DNA from: Muricea muricata
Lineage: Eukaryota; Cnidaria; Anthozoa; Malacalcyonacea; Plexauridae
Direction of reading: 5' to 3'
DNA: 64,000 nucleotides
Assembly (NCBI GenBank): GCA_963855995.1
Contig: OY979717.1
Span: forward strand, 22,233,906-22,297,905
The notes under the pieces were generated by a model, which was not told the DNA's origin, made no database searches, and saw only the letters and a program-made list of their open reading frames with translations. Both the position numbers and the translations under genes were made by a program. Position 1 is the stretch's first letter. Each line of letters opens with the position of its first letter. This document shows, in pieces, positions 10,691-21,905 of this stretch.

Positions 10691-12550
10691 TGGGATGTAC
10701 CCTCGTGGCGCAATGGATCAGCGCGTTGGACTTCTAATTCAAAGGTTGTGGGTTCGACTCCCATCGAGGGTGGCACAATCTTTAAATTTCTATATCAGGA
10801 TCAATTTAGACATTAGGTTTAATAAAGTATAAGATTCTGCACATTTTTTGTACTCTACGACATTTACAACTTACAATGCACAGAAAAGTTCATTTATTTT
10901 AGGATGCAGTAAAATTTTTCCAGTAAGCAAGTTCGTTTACTTTTTGCTCACTCTGCACAATAGTGCCCTCGTGGCGCAATGGATCAGCGCGTTGGACTTC
11001 TAATTCAAAGGTTTTGGGTTCGAGTCCCATCGAGGGTGGTATAATCTTTAAATTTTTACATCGGGAAAAATTTAGACATTAGGTTTAATAAAGTATCAGA
11101 TTCTGCACATTTTTTGCATTCTACGACATTTACGGCTTACAATGCACTAAAAGTTTAAATTATTTTATGATGCAGTAAAATTTTTCCAGTAAGCAAGTTC
11201 GTTTACTACTTCCTCACTCTGTACGCTAGTACCCTCGTGGCGCAATGGATCAGCGCGTTGGACTTCTAATTTAAAGGTTGTGGGTTCGAGTCCCATCAAG
11301 GGTGCTAGCTTCTTTAATATTTAATTTTTTCATCAATTTAGACATTAGGTTTAATAAAATAAGCGATTCTGCACATTTTTTGCACTGTACGACATTTACA
11401 ACTTACAATGCACAGAAAAGTTCATTTATTTTAGGATGCAGTAAAATTTTTCCTATGAAAAAGTTCGTTTGCTACTGAATCATTCGCCTTTGGGAGTACC
11501 CTATTGGCGCAATGGATCAGCGCGTTGGACTTCTAATTCAAAGGTTGTGGATTCGAGTCCCATCGAGGGTGCTATAATCTTTAAATTTTTACATCAGGAT
11601 CAATTTAGACATTAGGTTTAATAAAGTATCAGATTCTGGACATTTTTTGCACTCTACGACATTTACGACTTACAATGCAGAAAAAATTTAAATCATTGTA
11701 GGATGCAGTAAAGTTTTTCCACTAGGCAAGCTCGTTCAATACTGAAGAATTCAGCACGGCAGTACCCTCGTGGCGCAATGGATCAGCGTGTTGGACTTCT
11801 AATTCAAAGGTTGTGGGTTCGAGTCCCATCGAGGGTGGTATAGTCTTTAAATTTTTACATCAGGAAAAATTTAGACATTAGGCTTAATAAAGTATCAGAT
11901 TCTGCACATTTTTTGCACTCTACGACATTTACGACTTACAATGCACAAAAAATTTAAATCATTGTAGGATGCAGTAAAGTTTTTCCACTAGGCAAGTTCG
12001 TTCAATACTGAAACATTCAGCACGGCAGTACCCTCGTGGCGCAATGGATCAGCGCGTTAGACTTCTAATTCAAAGGTTGTGGGTTCGAGTCCCATCGAGG
12101 GTTGTAGATTCTTTAATCTTTAAATTTTTGCATCAATTTATACAATAGGTTTAATAAATATCAGATTCTAAACATTTTTGCACTCTACGACATTTACGAC
12201 TTACAATGCACAAAAAATTTAAATAATTTTATGATGCAGTAAGATTTTTCCAATAAGCAAATTGGTTTACTACTGAATCACTCTGCAGAAGAGTACCATC
12301 GTGGCGCAATGGATCAGCGCGTTGGACGCCTAATTCACAGGTTGTGGGTTCGAGTCCTATCGGGGGAGGTATATTCTTTATTTTTTAATTTTTTACATCA
12401 GGATAAATTTAGACAATAGGTTTAATAAAATATGAGATTCTGCCCATTTTCTTCATTTTACGACATTTACGGCTTAGAATGCACTAAAAATTTAAATTAT
12501 TTTATGATGCAGTAAAATTTTTCCAGTAAGCAAGTTCGTTTACTACTTCC
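10691..12550 (+). repeat. Array block 4: 7 monomers, repeated at offsets 11,107 and 13,779
   Basis: tRNA-like units start at 10699, 10965, 11231, 11498, 11764, 12030 and 12295 (CCT type). The same series occurs at 21806-23475, offset 11,107, and most of it again at 24744-26147. Diagnostic shared changes are the spacer CTTTTTGCTCACTC before 10965, acceptor-side ACCCTATTGGCGC at 11498, AGCGTGTTGG at 11764, and the anticodon stem change GCGTTAGAC at 12030. Spacers here include the type ending CACTAGGCAAGTTCGTTCAA, with GCACGGCAGT just before the tRNA. Confidence 0.88.
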
Positions 12551-14340
12551 TCACTGTGCACGATAGTACCCTCATGGCGCAATGCATCAGCGCGTTGGAC
12601 TTCTAATTCAAAGGTTGTGGGTTCGAGTCCCATCGAGGGTTCTAGCTTCTTTAATCTTTAATTTTTTCATCAATTTAGACATTAGGTTTAATAAAATAAG
12701 CAATTCTGCACATTTTTTGCACTCTACGACATTTAAAACTTACAATGCACAGAAAAGTTCATTTTTTTTAGGATGCAGTAAAATTTTTCCTATAAAAAAG
12801 TTCGTTTGCTACTGAATCATTCGCCTGGGCTGTACCCTCGTGGCGCAATGGAACAGCGCGTTGGACTTCTAATTCAAAAGTTGTGGGTTCGAGTCCCATC
12901 GAGGGTTGTATAATCTTTAAATTTTTACATCGGGAAAAATTTAGACATTAGGTTTAATAAAGTATCAGATTCTGCACATTTTTTGCACTCTACGACATTT
13001 ACAACTTACAATGCACAGAAAAGTTCATTTATTTTAGGATGCAGTAAAATTTTTCCAGTAAGCAAGTTCGTTTACTACTTCCTCACTCTGCACAATAGTA
13101 CCCTCGTGGCGCAATGGATCAGCGCGTTGGACTTCTAATTCAAAGGTTATGGGTTCGACTCCCATCGAGCGTGGCACAATCTTTAAATTTTTATATCAGG
13201 ATCAATTTAGACATTAGGTTTAATAAAGTATGAGATTCTGCACATTTTTTGCACTCTACGACATTTACAACTTACAATGCACAGAAAAGTTCATTTATTT
13301 TAGGATGCAGTAAAATTTTTCCAGTAAGCAAGTTCGTTTACTACTTCCTCACTCTGCACAATAGTACCCTCGTGGCGCAATGGATCAGCGCGTTGGACTT
13401 CTAATTCAAAGGTTGTGGGTTCGAGTCCCATCGAGGGTGGTATAATCTTTAAATTTTTACATCGGGAAAAATTTAGACATTAGGTTTAATAAAGTATCAG
13501 ATTCTGCACATTTTTTGCATTCTACGACATTTACGGCTTACAATGCACTAAAAGTTTAAATTATTTTATGATGCAGTAAAATTTTTCCAGTAATCAACTT
13601 CGTTTACTACTTCCTCACTCTGCACGATAGTACCCTCGTGGCGCAATGGATCAGCGCGTTGGACTTCTAATTCAAAGGTTGTGGGTTCGAGTCCCATCGA
13701 GGGTGCTAGCTTCTTTAATCTTTAATTTTTTCATCAATTTAGACATTAGGTTTAATAAAATAAGCGATTCTGGACATTTTTTGCAGTGTACGACATTTAC
13801 AACTTACAATGCACAGAAAAGTTCATTTATTTTAGGATGCAGTAAAATTTTTCCTATAAAAAAGTTCGTTTGCTACTGAATCATTCGCCTGGGCTGTACC
13901 CTCGTGGCGCAATGGATCAGCGCGTTGGACTTCTAATTTAAAGGTTGTGGGTTCGACTCCCATCGAGGGTGGCACAATCTTTAAATTTCTATATCAGGAT
14001 CAATTTAGACATTAGGTTTAATAAAGTATCAGATTCTACACATTTTTTGCACTCTTCGACATTTACAACTTGCAATGCACAGAAAAGTTCATTTATTTTA
14101 GGATGCAGTAAAATTTTTCCAGTAAGCAAGTTCGTTTACTACTTCCTCACTCTGCACAATAGTACCCTCGTGGCGCAATGGATCAGCGCGTTGGACTTCT
14201 AATTCAAAGGTTGTGGGTTCGAGTCCCATCGAGGGTGGTATAATCTTTAAATTTTTACATCGGGAAAAATTTAGACATTAGGTTTAATAAAGTATCAGAT
14301 TCTACACATTTTTTGCACTCTACGACATTTACAACTTACA
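12551..14340 (+). repeat. Array block 5: 7 monomers, a mosaic copy of block 1
   Basis: tRNA-like units start at 12568, 12834, 13100, 13366, 13632, 13898 and 14164, all TCT. The first three repeat 2172-2777 (offset 10,396). Those from 13632 on repeat 2970-3575 (offset 10,662). The change of offset by 266, exactly one monomer, indicates one monomer gained or lost between the two copies by in-register exchange. Confidence 0.88.
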
Positions 14341-14381
14341 ATGCACAGAAAAGTTCATTTATTTTAGGATGCAGTAAAACT

Positions 14382-14455
14382 TTTCTCGTGGCGCAATGGA
14401 TCAGTGCGTTGGACTTCTAATTGAAAGGTTGTGGGTTTGAGTCCTATCGAGGGTG
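14382..14455 (+). pseudogene. Truncated tRNA-Arg (TCT) at a deletion junction
   Basis: The spacer runs only to GCAGTAAAACTTTT and then joins directly to CTCGTGGCGCAATGG. The tRNA therefore lacks its own first bases and about 48 bp of upstream spacer are gone. The following spacer is also shortened by about 30 bp (TTTACACTTTTACAGATTC). The T loop is changed to GGTTTGAGTCC. The first acceptor pairs can no longer form, so this is a damaged copy. Confidence 0.75.
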
Positions 14456-14884
14456 GTATAGTCTTTAAATTTTTACACTTTTACAGATTCTGCACATTTT
14501 TTGCACTCTACGACATTTACGACTTACAATGCACAAAAAATTTAAATCATTGTAGGATGCAGTAAAGTTTTTCCACTAGGTAATTTAATTCAATACTGAA
14601 GCATTCAACACGGCAGTACCCTCGTGGCGCAATGGATCAGCGCGTTGGACTTCTAATTCAAAGGTTGTGGGTTCGAGTCCCATCGAGGGTGGTAGATTCT
14701 TTAATCTTTTGTTTTTTACATCAATTTATACAATAGGTTAAATAAAATAAGCGATTCTGCACATTTTTTGCACTGTACGACATTTACAATTTACAATGCA
14801 CAGAATAGTTCAGTTATTTTAGGATGCAGTAAAATTTTTCCAATAAAAAAGTTCGTCTGCTACTGAATCACTCACCTGGGCAGA

Positions 14885-14958
14885 ACCCTCGTGGCGCAAT
14901 GGATCAGTGCGTTGGACTTCTAATTCAAAGGTTGTGGGCTCGAGTTTCATCCACTTTG
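14885..14958 (+). pseudogene. Degenerate tRNA-Arg (TCT) with a broken 3' half
   Basis: The 5' half is normal, but the T arm and acceptor 3' strand read GGCTCGAGTTTCATCCACTTTGG. The acceptor therefore cannot pair, and box B has a C in its third T-rich position. A related degenerate copy at 33879-33952 reads CATCCACGGTGG. The two share upstream AACCCTCG and the same spacer, so they are related copies. Confidence 0.7.
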
Positions 14959-17494
14959 GTATAATCTTTAAATTTTTACATCAGGATCAATTTAGACATT
15001 AGGTTTAATAGAGCATCAGATTCTGCACATTTTTTGCACTCTACGACATTTACGACTTACAATGCACAAAAAATTTAAATCATTGTAGGATGCAGTAAAG
15101 TTTTTCCACTGGGTAATTTCGTTCAATACTGAAGCATTCAGCACGGCAGTACCCTCGTGGCGAAATGGATCAGCGCGTTGGACTTCTAATTCAAAGAATG
15201 TGGGTTCGAGTCCCATCGAGGGTGGTAGATTCTTTAATCTTTAAATTTTTACATTAATTTATACAATAGGTTTAATAAAATATCAAATTCTAAACATTTT
15301 TTCACTCTACTACATTTACGACTTACAATGCACAAAAATTTAAATTATTTTATGATGCAGTAATATTTTTGCAATTAGCAAGTCCGTTTACTACTGAATC
15401 ACTCTGAAGAATAGTGCCATCGTGGCGCAGTGGATCAGCGCGTTGGACGCCTAATTCACAGGTTGTGGGTTCGAGTCCTATCGGGGAGGTATATTCTTTA
15501 TTTTTTAATTTTTTACATCAGGATAAATTTAGACAATAGGCTTAATAAAGTATCAGATTCTGCACATTTTTTGCACTCTACGACATTTACGGCTTACAAT
15601 GCACTAAAAGTTTAGATTATTTTATGATGCAGTAAAATTTTTCCAGTAAGCAAGTTCGTTTACTACTTCCTCACTCCGCACGATAGTATCCTCGTGGCGC
15701 AATGGATCAGCGCGTTGGACTTCTAATTCAAAGGTTGTGGGTTCGAGTCCCATCGAGGGTGCTAGCTTCTTTAATCTTTAATTTTTTCATCAATTTAGAC
15801 ATTAGGTTTAATAAAATAAGCGATTCTGCACATTTTTTGCCCTGCACGACATTTACAACTTACAATGCACGGAAAAGTTCATTTATTTTAGGATGCAGTA
15901 AAATTTTTGCTATATAAAAGTTCGTTTGCTACTGAATCATTCGCCTGGGCTGTACCCTCGTGGCGCAATGGATCAGCGCGTTGGACTTCTAATTCAAAGG
16001 TTGTGTGTTCGACTCCCATCGAGGGTGGCACAATCTTTAAATTTTTATATCAGGATCAATTTAGACATTAGGTTTAATAAAGTATCAGATTCTGCACATT
16101 TTTTGCACTCTACGACATTTACAACTTACAATGCACAGAAAAGTTCATTTATTTTAGGATGCAGTAAAATTTTTCCAGTAAGCAAGTTCGTTTACTACAT
16201 CCTCACCCTGCACAATAGTACCCTCGTGGCGCAATGAATCAGCGCGTTGGACTTCTAATTCAAAGGTTGTGGGTTCGAGTCCCATCGAAGGTGGTATAAT
16301 CTTTAAATTTTTACATCGGGAAAAATTTAGACATTAGGTTTAATAAAGTATCAGATTCTGCACGTTTTTTGCATTCTACGACATTTACGGCTTACAATGC
16401 ACTAAAAGTTTAAATTATTTTATGATGCAGTAAAATTTTTCCAGTAAGCAAGTTGGTTTACTACTTCCTCACTCTGCACGATAGTACCCTCGTGGCGCAA
16501 TGGATCAGCGCGTTGGACTTCTAATTCAAAGGTTGTGGGTTCGAGTCCCATCGAGGGTGCTAGCTTCTTTAATCTTTAATTTTTTCATCAATTTAGACAT
16601 TAGGTTTAATAAAATAAGCGATTCTGCAAATTTTTTGCACTGTACGACATTTACAACTTACAATGCACAGAAAAGTTCATTTTTTTTAGGATGCAGTAAA
16701 ATTTTTCCTATAAAAAAGTTCGTTTGCTACTGAATCATTCGCCTGGGCTGTACCCTCGTGGCGCAATGGATCAGCGCGTTGGACTTCTAATTCAAAGGTT
16801 GTGGGTTCGACTCCCATCGAGGGTGGCACAATCTTTAAATTTTTATATCAGGATCAATTTAGACATTAGGTTTAATAAAGTATCAGATTCTGCACATTTT
16901 TTGTACTCTACGACATTTACAACTTACAATGCACAGAAAAGTTCATTTATTTTAGGATGCAGTAAAATTTTTCCAGTAAGCTAGTTCGTTTACTACTTCC
17001 TCACTCTGCACAATAATGCCCTCGTGGCGCAATGGATCAGCGCGTTGGACTTCTAATTCAAAGGTTGTGGGTTCGAGTCCCATCGAGGGTGGTATAATCT
17101 TTAAATTTTTACATCGGGAAAAATTTAGACATTAGGTTTAATAAAGTATCAGATTCTGCACATTTTTTGCATTGTACGACATTTACGGCTTACAATGCAC
17201 TAAAAGTTTAAATTATTTTATGATGCAGTAAAATTTTTCCAGTAAACAAGTTCGTTTACTACTTCGTCACACTGTACGATGGTACCCTCGTGGCGCAATG
17301 GATCAGCGCGTTGGACTTCTAATTTAAAGGTTGTGGGTTCGAGTCCCATCGAGGGTGCTAGCTTCTTTAATCTTTAATTTTTTCATCAATTTAGACATTA
17401 GGTTTAATAAAATAAGCGATTCTGCACATTTTTTGCTCTGTACGACATTTACAACTTACAATGCACAGAAAAATTCATTTATTTTGGGATGCAG

Positions 17495-19930
17495 TAAAAT
17501 TTTTCAAATAAAAAAGTTCGTTTGCTACTGAATAACTCACCTGGGCAGTACCCTCGTGGCGCAATGGATCAGCGCGTTGGACTTTTAATTCAAAGTTTGT
17601 GGGTTCCAGTCCCATCGAAGGTGGTAGATTCTTTAATCTTAAAATTTTTACATCAATTTATACAATAGGTTTAATAAAATATCAGATTCTAAACATTTTT
17701 GCACTCTACGACATTTACGACTTACAATGCACAAAAAATTTAAATTATTTTATGATGCAGTAACATTTTTCCTATAAGCAAGTCCGTTTACTACTTAATC
17801 CCTCTGCAGAATAGTACCATAGTGGCGCAATGGATAAGCCCGTTGGACGCCTAATTCACAGGTTGTGGGTTCGAGTCCTATCGGGGGAGGTAGATTCTTT
17901 TTTTTTTAATTTTTTACATCGGGATAAATTTAGACAATAGGTTTAATAAAGTATCAGATTCTGCACATTTTCTTCATTCTACGACATTTACGGCTTACAA
18001 TGCACTAAAAGTTTAAAATATTTTATGATGCAGTAAAATTTTTCCAGTAAGCAAGTTCGTTCACTACTTCCTCACTCTGCACAAGAGTACCCTCGTGGCG
18101 CAATGGATCAGCGCGTTGGACTTCTAATTCAAAGGTTGTGGGTTCGAGTCCCATCGAGGGTGATAGCTTCTTTAATCTTTAATTTTTTCATTTATTTAGA
18201 CATAAGGTTTAATAAAATAAGGGATTCTGCGAAATTTTTTGCACTGTCCGACATTTACAACTTACAATGCACAGAAAAGTTCATTTATTTTAGGATGCAG
18301 TAAAATTTTTCCTATAAAAAAGTTCGTTTGCTACTGAATCATTCGCCTGGGCTGTACCCTTGTGGCGCAATGGATCAGCGCGTTGGACTTCTAATTCAAA
18401 GGTTGTGGGTTCGACTCCCATCGAAGGTGGCACAATCTTTAAATTTTTATATCAGGATCAATTTAGACTTAGGTTTAATAAAGTATCAGATTCTGCACAT
18501 TTTTTCGACTCTACGACATTTACAACTTACAATGCACAGAAAAGTTCATTTATTTTAGGAAGCAGTAAAATTTTTCCAATAAAAAAGTTCGTTTGCTACT
18601 GAATCACACACCTGGGCAGTACCCTCGTGGCGCAATGGATCAGCGCGTTGGACTTTTAATTCAAAGGTTGTGGGTTCGAGTCCCATCGAGGGTGGTACAA
18701 TCTTTAAATTTTTACATCAGGATCAATTTAGACATTAGGTTTAATAAAGTATCAGATTCCGCACATTTTTGGCATTCTACGACATTTACAGCTTACAATG
18801 CACTAAAAGTTTAAATTATTTTATGATGCAGTAAAATTTTTCTAGTAAGCAAGTTCGTTTACTACTTCCTCACTCAGCACGATAGTACCCTCGTGGCGCA
18901 ATGGATCAGCGGGTTGGACTTCTAATTCAAAGGTTGTGGGTTCGAGTCCCATCGAGGGTGCTAGCTTCTTTAATCTTTAATTTTTTCATCAATTTAGACA
19001 TGAGGTTTAATAAAATAAGCGATTCTGCACATTTTTTTGCACTGTACGACATTCACAACTTACAATGCACAGAAAAGTTCATTTATTTTAGGATGCAGTA
19101 AAATTTTTCCAGTAAGCTAGTTCGTTTACTACTTCCTCACTCTGCACAATCGTGCCCTCGTGGCGCAATGGATCAGCGCGTTGGACTTCTAATTCAAAGG
19201 TTGTGGGTTCGAGTCCCATCGAGGGTGGTATAATCTTTAAATTTTTACATCGGGAAAAATTTAGACATTAGGTTTAATAAAGTATCAGATTCTGCACATT
19301 TTTTGCATTCTACGACATTTACGGCTTACAATGCACTAAAAGTTTAAATTATTTTATGATGCAGTAAAATTTTTCCAGTAAGCAAGTTCGTTTACTACTT
19401 CCTCACTTTGTACGATAGTACCCTCGTCGCGCAATGGATCAGCGCGTTGGACTTCTAATTTAAAGGTTGTGGGTTCCAGTCCCATCGAGGGTGCTAGCTT
19501 CTTTAATCTTTAATTTTTTCATCAATTTAGACATTAGGTTTAATAAAATAAGCGATTCTGCACATTTTTTGCACTGTACGACATTTACAACTTACAATGC
19601 ACAGAAAAGTTCATTTATTTTAGGATGCAGTAAAATTTTTCCTATAAAAAAGTTCGTTTGCTACTGAATCATGCGCCTGGGGAGTACCCTCGTGGCGCAA
19701 TGGACTTCTAATTCAAAGGTTGTGGGTTCGAGTCCCATCGAGGGTGGTAGAATATTTAAATTTTTACATCAGGATCAATTTAGACATTAGGTTTAATAAA
19801 GTACCAGATTCTGCACATTTTTACAACTCTACGACATTTACAACTTACAATGCACAGAAAAATTCATTTATTTTGGGATGCAGTAAAATTTTTCAAATAA
19901 AAAAGTTCGTTTGCTACTGAATCACTCACC
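17495..19930 (+). repeat. Array block 7: 9 monomers, second copy of block 3
   Basis: tRNA-like units start at 17550 (TTT), 17816 (CCT type), 18089, 18356, 18621 (TTT), 18887, 19154, 19420 and 19686 (13-bp deletion). It matches 8,511-10,690 at an offset of about 8,986, with scattered substitutions such as TGCGAAATTTTTT near 18,228 where the first copy has TGCGTATTTTTT. Confidence 0.88.
19686..19746 (+). pseudogene. tRNA-Arg (TCT) lacking 13 bp between D loop and anticodon loop
   Basis: The sequence reads GCAATGGACTTCTAATTC, missing ATCAGCGCGTTGG. In intact copies a TGGA occurs at each end of the lost stretch, so slippage or recombination between these 4-bp direct repeats explains it. The 3' D strand and most of the 5' anticodon strand are gone and the tRNA cannot fold. 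Box A and box B both survive, now 13 bp closer. Confidence 0.85.
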
Positions 19931-21905
19931 TGGGCAGTACCCTCGTGGCGCAATGGATCAGCGCGTTGGACTTTTAATTCAAAGTTTGTGGGTTCGAGTC
20001 CCATCGAAGGTGGTAGATTCTTTAATCTTAAAATTTTTACATCAATTTATACAATAGGTTTAATAAAATATCAGATTCTAAACATTTTTGCACTCTACGA
20101 TATTTACGACTTACAATACACAAAAAATTTAAATTATTTTATGATGCAGTAACATTTTTCCAATAAGCAAGTCCGTTTACTACTTAATCCCTTTGCAGAA
20201 TAGTACCATCGTGGCGCAATGGATCAGCCCGTTGGACGCCTAAATCACAGGTTGTGGGTTCGAGTCCTATCGGGGGAGGTAGATTTTTTTTTTTTTAATT
20301 TTTTACATGGATATAAATTTAGACAATAGGTTTAATAAAGTATCAGATTCTGCACATTTTCTTCATTCTACGACATTTACGGCTTACAATGCACTAAAAG
20401 TTTAAATTATTTTATGATGCAGTAAAATTTTTCCAGTAAGCAAGTTCGTTCACTACTTCCTCACTCTGCACAATAGTACCCTCGTGGCGCAATGGATCAG
20501 CGCGTTGGACTTCTAATTCAAAGGTTGTGGGTTCGAGTCCCATCGAGGGTGATAGCTTCTTTAATCTTTAATTTTTTCATTTATTTAGACATAAGGTTTA
20601 ATAAAATAAGGGATTCTGCGTATTTTTTGCACTGTCCGACATTTACAACTTACAATGCACAGAAAAGTTCATTTATTTTAGGATGCAGTAAAATTTTTCC
20701 TATAAAAAAGTTCGTTTGCTACTGAATCATTCGCCTGGGCTGTACCCTTGTGGCGCAATGGATCAGCGCGTTGGACTTCTAATTCAAAGGTTGTGGGTTC
20801 GACTCCCATCGAGGGGGGCACAATCTTTAAATTTTTATATCAGGATCAATTTAGACATTAGGTTTAATAAAGTATCAGATTCTCCACATTTTTTCCACTC
20901 TACGACATTTACAACTTACAATGCACAGAAAAGTTCATTTATTTTAGGAAGCAGTAAAATTTTTCTAATAAAAAAGTTCGTTTGCTACTGAATCACACAC
21001 CTGGGCAGTACCCTCGTGGCGCAATGGATCAGCGCGTTGGACTTTTAATTCAAAGGTTGTGGGTTCGAGTCCCATCGAGGGTGGTACAATCTTTAAATTT
21101 TTACATCAGGATCAATTTAGACATTAGGTTTAATAAAGTATCAGATTCTGCACATTTTTTGCACGCTACGACATTTACAACTTACAATGCACAGAAAAGT
21201 TCATTTATTTTAGGATGCAGTAAAATTTTGCCTATAAAAACGTTCGTTTGCTACTGAATCATTCGCCTGGGCTGTACTTTCGTGGCGCAATGGATCAGCG
21301 CGTTGGACTTCTAATTCAAAGGTTGTGGGTTCGAGTCCCATCGGGGTGGTATAATCTTTAAATTTTTTCATCGGGAAAAATTTAGACATTAGGTTTAATA
21401 AAGTATTAGATTCTGCACATTTTTTGCACTCTACGACATTTACGGCTTTAATGCACTAAAAGTTTAAATTATTTTATGATGCAGTAAAATTTTTCCAGTA
21501 AGCAAGTTCGTTTACTACTTCCTCACTCTGCACGATTGTATCCTCGTGGCGCAATGGATCAGCGCGTTGGACTTCTAATTCAAAGGTTGTGGGTTCGAGT
21601 CCCATCGAGGGTGCTAGCTTCTTTAATCTTTAATTTTTTCATCAATTTAGACATTAGGTTTAATAAAATCAGCGATTCTGCAAATTTTTTGCACTGTACG
21701 ACATTTACAACTTACAATGCACAGAAAAGTTCATTTTTTTTAGGATGCAGTAAAATTTTTCCTATAAAAAAGTTCGTTTGCTACTGAATCATTCGCCTGG
21801 GCTGTCCCCTCGTGGCGCAATGGATCAGCGCGTTGGACTTCTAATTCAAAGGTTGTGGGTTCGACTCCCATCGAGGGTGGCACAATCTTTAAATTTCTAT
21901 ATCAG
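19931..21905 (+). repeat. Array block 8: 8 monomers, third partial copy of block 3
   Basis: tRNA-like units start at 19939 (TTT), 20205 (CCT type), 20478, 20744, 21010 (TTT), 21276, 21540 and 21806. The first five correspond to 17550-18621 (offset about 2,389). Unit 21276 has a damaged acceptor: ACTTTCG faces CGGGGT, with two bases missing on the 3' side. Unit 20744 has ACCCTTG and ends CGAGGGGGGC. Confidence 0.85.

Larger units (their letters stand above)
14341..17494 (+). repeat. Array block 6: 12 monomers with truncated units at its left edge
   Basis: tRNA-like units start at 14382 (5' end lost), 14618, 14885 (3' side degenerate), 15151, 15416 (CCT type), 15688, 15954, 16220, 16486, 16752, 17018 and 17284. 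Spacing falls to 218 and 236 bp around the first two because spacer sequence was deleted. From 15688 on the monomers are again of the three spacer kinds seen in block 1. Unit 15151 has GGCGAAATGG in place of GGCGCAATGG. Confidence 0.86.
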
